Positions 17,630-26,255 are shown, counted from the first letter of the stretch. The stretch is 64,000 nt of DNA from Elusimicrobiota bacterium (GCA_016196755.1 JACPXC010000019.1:62001-126000), one strand, 5' to 3'. The notes: generated by a model not told the origin, from the letters alone. A program made the numbers and translations.

Positions 17630-19386
17630 ATGCGCGCCTCCTGTTTTACTTCGAGTTTGACGACCTCGCGGCGGTTGGCGGCCATCAGGCCGCCCGCTCC
17701 CGCCGCCAGCCGGGTGCTGGCGTCCACGAACGGCTCGGTCTCCGAGTATTCGACCGCGCCGCAGAGCGTCTCCGTGACCCGGACGATGCCGCGGTCGGTG
17801 GGGATGAAGAGATGGGCGCCGGCCGCGCAGGCCCCGCGCGCACCCTCGAGCCAGGGAGCGTCGTCGATGCTGGCCTTGACCGCCCCGTCCTTGCCGACGA
17901 CGACCAGCCGCCGGGTCAGCGTACCGCCGCGCTCGAGCTCGAGGGTGAGCCAGGCCAGCCCCGCGCCGAACTTGCAGTCGGCGTGGAGCAGGCGGCCGCG
18001 CATGGCGGGCAGCTGGACGCCGTCGGCCAGGCCGCGGCGATGCGCGTCGAATAGGAAGGCCACGGACACGCCCCCGGCCCGGTAGAAGCCAAAGCCGAAC
18101 TCGGGGCCCGCCCAGAGCCGGGTCTGCCCGGCCAGCACCTCGCCGAAGCGCTCGTCGCCGTGCGCGCCCTCGCGCCAGAGCGCCCCGTCGCGCTCCCAGT
18201 ACGAGCGGCCGCCCGCGAAGGCCACCGCCTCGTCCTTGCCCACCGCCATGGTCTGCTTGCCGTGCAGGAAGTAGCGCGTCCCGGGACGCAGCGGCCCGCG
18301 CAGGGCCACCGTCCCGTCCTCGCGCCGGAACTCCCCTCCTTCATAGACGAGCCAGCCGTCGGGCGAGACCGCCACGACCTCGCCGTCGGTGTCGAGCAGG
18401 CGGGTGGCGGTGACCGCCCCGCGCACCGTGACGACGCGTTTCTTGCCCGCGGCCCCCGGCAGGGCGCAGGCCGGGCAGGCCGCGCGCGCGTGGGTCAGCC
18501 CGCAGGCCGCGCAGCGCGTCCAGCGCAGGTCGTCGAGCAGGGGGCGAGGGAACGGCCCGCGCCGGTCCTGGACGAAGGTCTCGTGGAAACGCTGGAGCAG
18601 GTCGTCAGGCAGGACCTTCCAGGGCAGGGCCGCCTTGGGGACCTTCACGCGCGGGTCGAATATGGTGACGCGCTGGAGCGCGCGGTCGCAGGGCCGGCCC
18701 CCGCCTGGCAGGACGCCCCCGTAGGGATGGACGTAGAGCAAACACTGGAACAGGAGGGTCTCGAAGGCGTACCAGTCGCTGGCGCTGGTATGGCAGGCGG
18801 TGAGCCGCAGGGCGTTGGGCTCGCAGCAGAGCGGGTCGACGAAGCGCTCGGTGTAAGCCAGGCAAGGATGGGGGCCGAACTGGAAGCTGTCGGCGTCGAT
18901 GAGGTGGGCGAGGCCGCCCGCCGCGAGGACGTTCAAGTCGTTGAAGTCCCCGATGACCACCCCGGCCTCGTGCACCCGGGCCACCGTGGCCAGCAGGTCG
19001 GTGAAGAGCGGGGTCAGCGCCGCCGGGGGGATGGCGCGCCGGAAGGCCGGCTCGGCCCAGCGCAGCAGGGGCTCGGCGTCGCCGATGAGCTTCATCGTGT
19101 AGCCGGCGGCCTGCCCCTTGCGGTCGAGCGCCACCTCGAGCGGGGCCACGACGCGCGGCGGGAGAGCCCTCGGGAACTCGCGCAGCTTCTGTCCCCGGGT
19201 GGCCAGGCGCTCGCGCGCGGCGCGCTGCTCGTCGGGCAGGCCGCGGTAGTCGGGGTGGTCCGGTCCCTTGTAGAGCTTGAGCGCCAGCCCAGAGCCGATG
19301 TCGTAGACGTCGGCCTCGCCGCCGGAGCCGATCAGGGCCGAGGGCGCCAGGCGCAGGCGGCGGCCGCCGAGCATCACCTCATTCAT
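17626..19386 (-). CDS. Protein kinase-like protein with zinc ribbon and C-terminal beta-rich domain
   Basis: 586 aa. N-terminal kinase fold: Gly-rich loop 'IGSGGEADVYDI', the ATP-binding Lys in 'LALKLYKG', catalytic loop 'VIGDFNDLNVL' (Asp and Asn in the right spacing, but no classical HRD), and 'LIDADSFQF' where DFG would be. Then a zinc ribbon 'CAACGLTHARAACPAC' (about 290-305), then about 270 residues of beta-rich repeats that resemble a propeller. This kinase plus ribbon arrangement is the kind found in TerY-P triads. It probably phosphorylates a protein in this operon, opposed by the PP2C encoded just upstream. ATGA overlaps on both sides. Confidence 0.8.
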   Translation of the reverse strand: MNEVMLGGRRLRLAPSALIGSGGEADVYDIGSGLALKLYKGPDHPDYRGLPDEQRAARERLATRGQKLREFPRALPPRVVAPLEVALDRKGQAAGYTMKLIGDAEPLLRWAEPAFRRAIPPAALTPLFTDLLATVARVHEAGVVIGDFNDLNVLAAGGLAHLIDADSFQFGPHPCLAYTERFVDPLCCEPNALRLTACHTSASDWYAFETLLFQCLLYVHPYGGVLPGGGRPCDRALQRVTIFDPRVKVPKAALPWKVLPDDLLQRFHETFVQDRRGPFPRPLLDDLRWTRCAACGLTHARAACPACALPGAAGKKRVVTVRGAVTATRLLDTDGEVVAVSPDGWLVYEGGEFRREDGTVALRGPLRPGTRYFLHGKQTMAVGKDEAVAFAGGRSYWERDGALWREGAHGDERFGEVLAGQTRLWAGPEFGFGFYRAGGVSVAFLFDAHRRGLADGVQLPAMRGRLLHADCKFGAGLAWLTLELERGGTLTRRLVVVGKDGAVKASIDDAPWLEGARGACAAGAHLFIPTDRGIVRVTETLCGAVEYSETEPFVDASTRLAAGAGGLMAANRREVVKLEVKQEARI

Positions 19387-20039
19387 GGCAGCCTCCGGAT
19401 GACGGCCGCGGTGGCGTCGTCGGCCAGACGCTGGAGCTTGAGGGCCCGGCGCAGGAGGTCGGGGTTCTTGAGGAAGCGGTCTTCGGTCCAGAACGGGGTC
19501 AACTCGCCGTCCGCCGCCCCGTCGGTGCCGACCAAGACGCGCTCAGCGGGCCCTTGGTAGAGGCGCTGAAGGCCCACCGCGCCGTCCTCGAGGCCGTAGG
19601 CCAGATAGGGCGGGGCGTTGCCTGGGAACGGGCCCAGACGCGTCACGTTCCCGTCCACGACGGCCACCCCGTCGCCGCAGGCGAACACCGTGGCGGTCTC
19701 CCCGGCCAGGGCCGCGCCGACGATCGTGAATAGGAAGTGGGCCCGGAAATCCAGCCCGGCGGTCTCCGCGATGCGGCAGAGCCCGCCCAGGACCTCGCCT
19801 CCCAGCGCCGCCAAGTCGAGGCTTCCGGTCGTCTCGAGCTGACGTGCCGCCGCGCGGGCCGTCAGGGAGGCCCCCAGGGCCGCCCCCAGGCCGCTGCCCG
19901 GCTCGGAGCCGCAGCCGTCGCAGACCACCGCCACGGCGCCCCAGGGGCCCTGCCGGAGGCCGCAGGCGTCCTGGTTAGGACGCTCGGCGAGGAGGTGGAG
20001 TCGTCCCGGGGTGGTGCCCGCGGCGAGTAAGTGTCTCAT
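19383..20039 (-). CDS. PP2C-family protein phosphatase
   Basis: 218 aa. Short PP2C domain: 'RPNQDACGL' (the early Asp), 'VAVVCDGCGSEPGSGLGA' (the D-G-x-G metal motif), 'FACGDGVAVVDG' and 'VLVGTDGAADGEL'. It should remove phosphate from Ser/Thr residues using two metal ions, and is the natural antagonist of the adjacent kinase. The start at ATG 20039 is preferred over an upstream in-frame codon (20060), because the promoter's -10 box ends only 8 nt before it; the mRNA would then be leaderless. It is the first gene of the NAD/TerY-P operon. Confidence 0.8.
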   Translation of the reverse strand: MRHLLAAGTTPGRLHLLAERPNQDACGLRQGPWGAVAVVCDGCGSEPGSGLGAALGASLTARAAARQLETTGSLDLAALGGEVLGGLCRIAETAGLDFRAHFLFTIVGAALAGETATVFACGDGVAVVDGNVTRLGPFPGNAPPYLAYGLEDGAVGLQRLYQGPAERVLVGTDGAADGELTPFWTEDRFLKNPDLLRRALKLQRLADDATAAVIRRLP

Positions 20040-20040
20040 A

Positions 20041-20057
20041 TACACCATTATGGTGTA
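20041..20057. promoter_or_regulatory. Operator-like 17-bp inverted repeat
   Basis: TACACCAT-T-ATGGTGTA: two perfect 8-bp arms around one base. It covers the -10 box (20047-20052) and the predicted transcription start of the NAD/TerY-P operon, so a bound repressor would block transcription. NAD operons are often repressed by palindrome-binding regulators such as NrtR or NiaR; which protein acts here cannot be told. Confidence 0.7.
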
Positions 20058-20075
20058 CAATTGACACTATGTCAA
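20047..20075 (-). promoter_or_regulatory. Promoter of the NAD salvage/TerY-P operon
   Basis: Minus strand: perfect TTGACA (20075-20070), 17-nt spacer, CATAAT (20052-20047), then 7 nt to ATG 20039. Confidence 0.8.
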
Positions 20076-20091
20076 GACCCAGGACTGGGTC
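20061..20091. other. Two further adjacent inverted repeats upstream of the NAD operon
   Basis: TTGACA-CTA-TGTCAA (20061-20075) is a palindrome containing the -35 box. It is directly followed by GACCCAG-GA-CTGGGTC (20076-20091), which in RNA could also form a six-pair stem with a four-base loop at the end of the TPR lipoprotein gene; no U-run follows, so it is a weak terminator at best. Confidence 0.55.
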
Positions 20092-20096
20092 CTCGC

Positions 20097-21026
20097 CTAA
20101 CGACGCCGGTATTTTTTTTCCGCGTACCCTATGACGACCGCCAGCTCCCCGGTCAGCGCCGGACGCAGACGGACCGCTTCCTTCCAGTCGGCGACCGCCT
20201 GCGGGTACTGCTTGGCTTGATAATGCGCGTATCCCCGGCCGCTATGGTGCGACGCCTCGCCGCCCTCGAGCTTGATGGCGACGGTATAGTCGGCGACCGC
20301 CTCGCCCTCGCGTGTCGCCGCAACGAGAGCGCCGGCCCGGGATGAATAGCCGACGGGCTGCTCGGGCGCCAGACTGATGGCCCGGCCATAGTCCGCGATC
20401 GCTCCCTCATGCTCGAACAGCGCCAGCTTCGCGTCGCCGCGAGCCTTCCAGGCCTCGAAACTCCGAGGTTCCCGCTCGAGCATCTTGTCGAAAAGCTCCA
20501 CCGCTCGCTCATGATCGGACAACCGGCGCAATTGGTCTCCCCTGCGCAGATACGCCTGGACCATCGCCGGATCCCATTCCAGCGCCATCCGGAACGTCTC
20601 CTGGGCTCCGTGGTGGTCGCCCATACGAGCCTTCGCCAGGCCGGCACTGTATGCAGCCCCGGTAAGACCGGGGTCCAGCCGGATCGCCTGCTCCAAGTCG
20701 CTAACAGCCTCCCCGTACTCCCCCAGGTCGAGCCGCGCGTTCCCCCTGTTGTACCACGCAACCGCCAGGCGAGGATCCATACGGATCGCTTCCGTAAAGT
20801 CTTCGATTGCGCCATGAAAATCCAACTGCTCCAAGCGGTACCGGCCACGCCAGTTGCGGGCCAAGGCATCGGCCGGACTCTCCGCGATACGAGCGGAGAG
20901 CGCTTCTTCGACATCCGCCCGTTCTATGAGCCACTTCCGCAGGGCCGTCGAGTCCACAGCTCGCGGACGACGCCCGCAAGCGGAGATCGCGAGCACGGCC
21001 AGAGCGGTGATGATAAGCCGTCTCAC
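20097..21026 (-). CDS. TPR-repeat lipoprotein
   Basis: 309 aa. The N terminus is a lipoprotein signal: 'ALAVLAISACGRRPR', lipobox I-S-A-C, so the mature protein would be lipid-anchored at Cys17 or close to it. The rest is about seven tetratricopeptide repeats ('AVAWYNRGNARLDLGEYGEA' is typical). TPRs bind other proteins. It overlaps the upstream TPR gene by 4 nt, so both are made together and probably act in one envelope complex. Confidence 0.85.
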   Translation of the reverse strand: MRRLIITALAVLAISACGRRPRAVDSTALRKWLIERADVEEALSARIAESPADALARNWRGRYRLEQLDFHGAIEDFTEAIRMDPRLAVAWYNRGNARLDLGEYGEAVSDLEQAIRLDPGLTGAAYSAGLAKARMGDHHGAQETFRMALEWDPAMVQAYLRRGDQLRRLSDHERAVELFDKMLEREPRSFEAWKARGDAKLALFEHEGAIADYGRAISLAPEQPVGYSSRAGALVAATREGEAVADYTVAIKLEGGEASHHSGRGYAHYQAKQYPQAVADWKEAVRLRPALTGELAVVIGYAEKKYRRR

Positions 21027-22432
21027 GGAGCCGCCGCCGGCAGGCCTTTCTTCAGGTCCGCGATGATCGGTTCCAGATTGAGACTGGGATTGAGGCGGAA
21101 GGCTTCTTTGTAGTCGGACAGCGCTCGGAGCCGCTCCTTCCGCTTTACGTGAAGTTCCCCACGGATGGTGAAAGCCTGGTCCAAGCTCGGGTTAAGCTCG
21201 ATCGCCAAATCGCAGTCCGCCAAGGCTTCCGTCAGCCGGTCCAACCACATGTAAGTCGCACAACGATGCCGATATGCTTCGAAACTCCGAGGCGCGAGGT
21301 CTATCGCCTTGTTGCAGTGCGGGAGGGACTTGTCAAAGTTGCCCTCGGTTCGCTCGATATTGCAGAGGTTGATCTCGGGTTGAGGGTCCTTCGGGCTGAG
21401 TTTCATGTGCGTCTTGGCATCGGCGCGCGCCCCGTCAAAGTCATCCAGCACCATGCGGATGTTCGAGCGTCCCGCGTAGGCGTCGGCGAACCTCGGAGCA
21501 AGCTCAATCGCCCGCTCGAGGTCCGCCAGCGCCGCTCTTTCCTTGGAGAGCTTCTCTTCAGAGAGCTCTCCAACCGCGTAGCTGGCGGCATGGAGCGCTC
21601 TGGCGCGATCGAAGTATCCCGACGGATCTTTGGGCGTAGCTTCGATCACGGCGGAGAGGTCGCGAAGCTGTGCATCGAAATCATAGAGAGCCCCTTCGAC
21701 TTCCGCCCGCTCGCTCAAGAGATACGGATTTCGCGGCAGGAGCGCTATTGCCTGGTCCAGATCCTTGATAGCGGCCGGGTAACCGGTACGGGAGCCTCTG
21801 CTATAGAGAGTTTGCGCGCGACCGAGAAGAGCCGGCGCGGAGCGTCCGTTGACATTCAACACAGCGCTGAAATCGAGAAGTGCCTCGTCATAGGCCATCC
21901 GCCCCCGCCGCAGGCTTCCCCGCTCCAAGAGCGCCGGTTCGAAGCCCGGTCGGACGTCCAAGGCCTGGTCGAGGTCTTTCTCGGCGGCAGCCGAGCGCCC
22001 CAGGCCGCGCAAGATGGCCGCACGGACGGCCAAGAGCTCCGGCGCTTTGGGACGGAGCGAAGCGGCTTTCTCGATGTCGAGCAGCGCCCCGGGCAGGTCA
22101 CCGAGCTCCTTGCGCGCCAGAGAGCGCTGAAAATAGACCCCCGAAAGGGCCGGCTCGAGCTCCAGCGCCCGGCCGAAATCCGCGACCGCGTCCGGAAGCC
22201 GCCGCAGCTCCTTATTGAGGAAACCGCGGAAGTAATAGGCCTTGGCGTTGTCCGGCTGCTTTTTGAGGATGGCGCTGAAGTCCTTCAGTGCTGTCTGGTA
22301 CTCGCTGCGATACACGCCATCGACGGCGCGCTCCATCAAGCGCTGAGGCGTCGGATGGCGCTCACGATAAAAGAACGCCCCTCCACCTAGCATGAGGAGA
22401 GCGGCACCACTTAACAGGATACGGCGCAACAT
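21023..22432 (-). CDS. Membrane-anchored TPR-repeat protein
   Basis: 469 aa. A short basic N terminus and one hydrophobic segment ('ILLSGAALLMLGGGAFFY') anchor the protein, followed by about eleven TPRs over the whole length ('AKAYYFRGFLNKELRRLPDA', 'AFTIRGELHVKRKERLRALS'). Orientation suggests the repeats are outside the cytoplasm. A TATGCT hexamer stands six nt before the ATG, but no matching -35 is visible, so the promoter is uncertain. Unlike the TPR giants at 23-36 kb, its repeats lack the 'WAWRGE' signature. Confidence 0.85.
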   Translation of the reverse strand: MLRRILLSGAALLMLGGGAFFYRERHPTPQRLMERAVDGVYRSEYQTALKDFSAILKKQPDNAKAYYFRGFLNKELRRLPDAVADFGRALELEPALSGVYFQRSLARKELGDLPGALLDIEKAASLRPKAPELLAVRAAILRGLGRSAAAEKDLDQALDVRPGFEPALLERGSLRRGRMAYDEALLDFSAVLNVNGRSAPALLGRAQTLYSRGSRTGYPAAIKDLDQAIALLPRNPYLLSERAEVEGALYDFDAQLRDLSAVIEATPKDPSGYFDRARALHAASYAVGELSEEKLSKERAALADLERAIELAPRFADAYAGRSNIRMVLDDFDGARADAKTHMKLSPKDPQPEINLCNIERTEGNFDKSLPHCNKAIDLAPRSFEAYRHRCATYMWLDRLTEALADCDLAIELNPSLDQAFTIRGELHVKRKERLRALSDYKEAFRLNPSLNLEPIIADLKKGLPAAAP

Positions 22433-22635
22433 CGCTTCAGCATAGCGACGAACTGGGCCGGCCGATACCCCCTTTCGGCCAGGATGCTGTCTGGGCCATC
22501 AGGCCCAATGATCTAGAACCCTCCGTTTCCGCGCCCGCTCTGGAGCCAGCCTAGCCGCCCCCCATATAAAGGCCCCAAGGCCATCATCGTCCGCTTCGGG
22601 GGCCGCACGCCCAAGGCACGGGCGATGCGCTCCTC
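22433..22635. other. Intergenic region with small inverted repeat
   Basis: About 200 bases between a minus-strand TPR gene and the plus-strand HEPN-like gene. It holds a perfect hairpin TGGGCC-ATCA-GGCCCA at 22492-22507 without a T-run, and a CATATAAA stretch near 22563. The reading frame of the HEPN-like gene continues upstream only to a stop at 22567. Nothing else recognised. Confidence 0.4.
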
Positions 22636-22866
22636 GTGGCGAAAGCCGGCCTGCGCTCGAGCTCAAAATCCCACGAGGACGCGGCCGACCTGATCGCCCT
22701 TCATGTCAACGACCCGCAGACCAAAGAGCAGGCCCGACGTCTTCGTCGCATCCTCGAAGAAAAGAACCTCATAGAGTACGTGGACAAGAGCTATCGAGAG
22801 GACGACGCGATCGAACTGCTAAAGCACGTCGAACGCTTCACTTCCTGGGTCAGAGACCTGCTCTAA
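22636..22866 (+). CDS. Short HEPN-like protein, probably N-terminally truncated
   Basis: 76 aa from a GTG. 'GLRSSSKSHEDAADLIALHV' and the end 'KNLIEYVDKSYREDDAIELLKHVERFTSWVRDLL' (given in parts: 'NLIEYVDK', 'ERFTSWV') resemble the second half of small HEPN-fold toxins that usually have 120-140 residues. In-frame codons upstream of the GTG ('GDALL') also fit the family, but a stop at 22567 ends the frame, so the N-terminal helices are missing. It may be a relic of a HEPN/MNT-type toxin-antitoxin pair. Its 3' end overlaps the convergent gene by 17 nt. Confidence 0.5.
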   Translation: MAKAGLRSSSKSHEDAADLIALHVNDPQTKEQARRLRRILEEKNLIEYVDKSYREDDAIELLKHVERFTSWVRDLL

Positions 22867-23191
22867 GCGCCGCGGCGCGCTCTCTAGCCGAAGCGGCCTC
22901 CGAATTTCGACCCGAAGACTCCAAGAGCGCCGCGTATTCCGTGAAGAGCCTGCTCAACGCGTCCAAGAGCTCGGGAGAAGCCTTCTCGCCGCGCAAGGCG
23001 AGAGACAGGAACTGCTCCAGCGGGAAAGCCAGGGCCAACTGACCGTTCATGCCGAAGGCCTTCTCGAGCGCGCTCTCCAGAGCGGCTATCGACGCCTGGA
23101 CCTCGCCCCTTCCCTTGAGTCCAAGCACGGTGCCGAGCGCCTGGGTCAGGATTTCGAGGTGCCTCTTGAACCATTCGCGGCGGATCGACAC
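22850..23191 (-). CDS. Small helical protein ending the TPR gene train
   Basis: 113 aa from GTG 23191, which lies one nt after the stop of the 1020-aa TPR gene; longer starts would run inside that gene. All-helical: 'REWFKRHLEILTQALGTVLG', then a TPR-like C-terminal hairpin 'LFTEYAALLESSGRNSEAA'. The pattern resembles DUF6483-type proteins (from memory, not verified). It probably functions with the TPR proteins. The last gene of the minus-strand train. Confidence 0.65.
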   Translation of the reverse strand: MSIRREWFKRHLEILTQALGTVLGLKGRGEVQASIAALESALEKAFGMNGQLALAFPLEQFLSLALRGEKASPELLDALSRLFTEYAALLESSGRNSEAASARERAAALRAGL

Positions 23192-23192
23192 C

Positions 23193-26100
23193 CTAGACCA
23201 CCCTGTTCCCGCCGGCGCGCTCGAGGAGGGCGCGGGCGGCTTTCTCGGCGGCCGCGCCTTTTCGGCGCCGGAAATTGTCGCCAAACAGCGTCCCGCGCAG
23301 AGCGACGAGGTCTCTCTCCTTTCGAAGGAGCAGGAACCGGTGGAGCAGGGCCCAGCGGTGCCCCGGCACGAGACGCAGGACCTCACCTATATCCTTGAGC
23401 GCCCCCGAAGGGTTTCCGACCGCCAGTCGAGCCTCGGCGCGCCAGATCCGGGCCTCGACGTCGCGCGGGTCCAGCGTCAGGCCCTTATCCAAGGCTTTGA
23501 GGGCCCCGCGCGCGTCGCCGCCCAGGAGCCTGCACGCGCCGAGCCAGCCGTGCGACCAGGCGTGCTTGGGATCGAGCTTGAGAGCGCGCTCCAAGTCCTT
23601 CGCGGCGGCCTTCGGGTCGCCGGTCCGCAGGAGGAACTGCCCTCGCCAAGCCAGGGCCCAAGCCTCCCCGGACGCGGCCACCGCGCGGTCGAAGGCCTTC
23701 TTCGCCTCGGCGCTCCGCCCCAGCCTCCAGCGCGCCTCGGCGAGGAAGGCCCAGGTCTTGGCGTGGCCGGGGACGCGCCGCGCCGCCGCGCCCAAGTCGC
23801 GCGCCGCCTCGCTCCAGCGCCCGGTCTTGAGCGCGGCCTCGCCGCGCAGGCGCCGGGCCCAGAACGCCGGCACCTTGCCCTCCAAGAGGCCGTCTAGGGT
23901 CGCGAACATACGCTCGTAGTCTTCCTCGCCGAGCATCCTGCGTTCAGCCAGTCCGCCGGGACCGGCCGCCGCGCGGCGCAGGAGGCCCTTCAGCTTCCCG
24001 CCCGGCTCGATGAGCCAGAGCCAGACCGCGTACTCGCCGAGCTCCCAGGCCTTGCCGAGCGCGGCCACGACGCCGTCCGCGTCCCTGCCGCGCAGCGCCT
24101 CGGCCAGCGCCAGCCAGCCGCCCTGGCACCCCGGATCGGCGCCGACCGCGGCGCGCGCCGCGGCCTCGCCCCCGAGCTCGGCCAACTGCTGCGCCAACTG
24201 TCGGCGCGGCGCGGGAGCCAGGAGACCCGGCGATGCCTTCACGGCGGCCGCGAAATCGAACAGGCTGTCCTCGTGGCGCCCCAGATCCTGGCGTGCCAGA
24301 GCGCGGGCTACGAGCGCGCGAGGGTCGCCGGGCGCCGTCGCCACCGCCGTATCGAGCTCAGCCGCCGCCTCGGCGGCCTTGCCCAGGGCGCGCAGGGCCT
24401 CGCCGCGCCCTCGCCGCGCCTCGAACGAGCGCGGGTCCAAGCTCAGCGCGCGGCCGTAGTCCGATACGGCGCCGGCGGCGTCGCCGCCGCGCAGGCGAGC
24501 CTCGGCGCGCCACGCCCAGGCCCAGGCCGTCTTCTGGTCGAGCTTGAGCGAGGCGTCGAAGGAGTCGAGCGCCTCGGGGAGCCGGCCCAGCGCCGCCAGC
24601 GCCACGCCCTTCCAGGCCCAGGCCCGCGGGTACTCGGGGTCGAGCTTGGCGGCGCGCTCGAGAGCCCGGATGGCCTCCCGGTGTCGGCCGCCGCGAACCA
24701 GCGCCTCGCCGAGCCAGGCATGGGCCCAGCCCCAACGCGGAGCCCGGCGCGCCGCGGCGCTCAAGTCCCGCACCGCGCCGTCCAAGTCGCCGGTCTTGAG
24801 CCGCGTCTCGCCGAGCCAGGCCAGGGAACGCCCGCTGTCGTCGCGGCGCGCCGCCTTCGCCAAAGAGGCCAGCACCTCCCTTGCCTCGGCCTCGCGACCC
24901 GCCGCCGGCCCGTCGAACCAGGCGTACTTCGGGTTCATGCGCGCGGCGCGCTCCATGTCGAGCATGGCGTCGGCCTCCTCGCCGCTAGCGAGCAGGGCCA
25001 AAGCGCGGTTGTGGTAGGAGAGATCGTAGAGCGGGTTCAAGTCCACGGCCCGGTCGAGGTCGGCCACCGCCGCGCGCGCCCGGCCGAGCTGGCGGTACAG
25101 GGTACCGCGCCAGGCCCAGGCATGGATGTAGCCCGGCGAGAGCTCGACGGCGCGCGTCAGCGCGGCCTCGGCCTCCTCGAAGCGGCGCGCCTTGCGCAGG
25201 GCCTCGCCGCGCCAGCCATGCAGCCAGCCGCAGTCCGGGTCGAGACGGATGGCCTCGTCGATGCGCTCGAGGCCCTCCGGGCCGCGCCCGGTGTTGCCCA
25301 GCGAGCGGCCCAGGAAGGCCTGCAGCCAAGGCGAGCGCGGCCTCAGCGCGCAAGCTTTGCGCAGGTCAGCCGTGGCCTCGTCGTAGAGCGCCAGGTTCGG
25401 CATGCGCTTGAGCTCGCCGCGCAGGGCCCAGGTCCAGGGCGCCTCGGGCCGTCCGCGCACCGCGGCGTCGAGGGTGGAGAGTCCCTCCGGCGTGTCGGGC
25501 AGGTCGCCGCAGCCGAGGAACGAGTAGTAGGCCACCTTGCAGTCGTGGTCGACGCGAACCGCGGCCTCGAAGTCGGCCGCGGCCGCGGCTTCGGCGCCGT
25601 CCCATAACCGGGCCTGCCCGCGCATGACCAGCGCCCCCGGGCACGAGGGGTCGAGCCCGGCCGCGGCGTCGAACTCGGCGGCCGCGCCCTTGAAGTCGCG
25701 CAGGCGCACCGCGAGGATCCCGCTCAGGACGCGGCCGAGGAACAGACCGCGGCCCGTATCCCCGGCGGCTTCGAGGTCCTTCTGGGCGTCGCCTAGGCGC
25801 CCCTCCTTCAGAGAGCCCCCCGCGCGCCAGAGATAGGTCCATGGCATCGACGGGTCGGTTTTCGCCGCCGCCTCGAAGGCCGCCTCCCAGCCCGCCTCGC
25901 CGGTCTCCCGGTCGAGCTCGCCCAGGGCCGCGCGCGCGTAGGCCAGGCGTCCGTCGAGACGCAGGGCCGCGCGCAGGTCGCGGCGCGCGCCGGCCGCGTC
26001 GCCGGCCAGGCGCCGCGCGCGGCCGCGCCAGGCCAAGGCTTCCGCGTCGCCCGGCGCGGCGGCCACCGCGGCGTCGAGGAGCCTCGGCGCCCCGCCCAGG

Positions 26101-26255
26101 CGGCGCGGGTCGTAGCTCGGCCCGCGCCACAAGCAGTAGCCGCCCCAGTGCTTGGCGTCGACCGAGGTCCCGTGGTCGAGACCGGCCACGACTTGCTCGG
26201 CGCGCACCGCGTCGAGCTTGCGGCGCGCCTGGGCCTTGAGGGTCCCGGCCTTCAC
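23193..26255 (-). CDS. Giant TPR-repeat protein (1020 aa)
   Basis: Almost wholly tetratricopeptide repeats of about 34 residues, more than 20 of them, many with the special signature W-A-W-R-G-E/Q ('AWAWRAEARLRGGDAAGA', 'AWAWRGTLYRQLGR'). No signal peptide and no catalytic domain, so it should be a cytoplasmic protein scaffold. GTG start at 26255 with a GTGA overlap to the upstream TPR gene. The strong W-x-W-R-G-E bias is common to all five TPR proteins between 23 and 36.5 kb, pointing to descent by duplication. Confidence 0.85.
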   Translation of the reverse strand: MKAGTLKAQARRKLDAVRAEQVVAGLDHGTSVDAKHWGGYCLWRGPSYDPRRLGGAPRLLDAAVAAAPGDAEALAWRGRARRLAGDAAGARRDLRAALRLDGRLAYARAALGELDRETGEAGWEAAFEAAAKTDPSMPWTYLWRAGGSLKEGRLGDAQKDLEAAGDTGRGLFLGRVLSGILAVRLRDFKGAAAEFDAAAGLDPSCPGALVMRGQARLWDGAEAAAAADFEAAVRVDHDCKVAYYSFLGCGDLPDTPEGLSTLDAAVRGRPEAPWTWALRGELKRMPNLALYDEATADLRKACALRPRSPWLQAFLGRSLGNTGRGPEGLERIDEAIRLDPDCGWLHGWRGEALRKARRFEEAEAALTRAVELSPGYIHAWAWRGTLYRQLGRARAAVADLDRAVDLNPLYDLSYHNRALALLASGEEADAMLDMERAARMNPKYAWFDGPAAGREAEAREVLASLAKAARRDDSGRSLAWLGETRLKTGDLDGAVRDLSAAARRAPRWGWAHAWLGEALVRGGRHREAIRALERAAKLDPEYPRAWAWKGVALAALGRLPEALDSFDASLKLDQKTAWAWAWRAEARLRGGDAAGAVSDYGRALSLDPRSFEARRGRGEALRALGKAAEAAAELDTAVATAPGDPRALVARALARQDLGRHEDSLFDFAAAVKASPGLLAPAPRRQLAQQLAELGGEAAARAAVGADPGCQGGWLALAEALRGRDADGVVAALGKAWELGEYAVWLWLIEPGGKLKGLLRRAAAGPGGLAERRMLGEEDYERMFATLDGLLEGKVPAFWARRLRGEAALKTGRWSEAARDLGAAARRVPGHAKTWAFLAEARWRLGRSAEAKKAFDRAVAASGEAWALAWRGQFLLRTGDPKAAAKDLERALKLDPKHAWSHGWLGACRLLGGDARGALKALDKGLTLDPRDVEARIWRAEARLAVGNPSGALKDIGEVLRLVPGHRWALLHRFLLLRKERDLVALRGTLFGDNFRRRKGAAAEKAARALLERAGGNRVV

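Noticed and set aside
20076-20091. Intrinsic terminator after the TPR lipoprotein gene
   Set aside because: The stem is short and no T-run follows on the minus strand; a regulatory palindrome is equally likely.
22433-22635. Possible small RNA or riboswitch in the 200-base gap
   Set aside because: Only one small hairpin is visible and no known riboswitch core could be recognised by eye.
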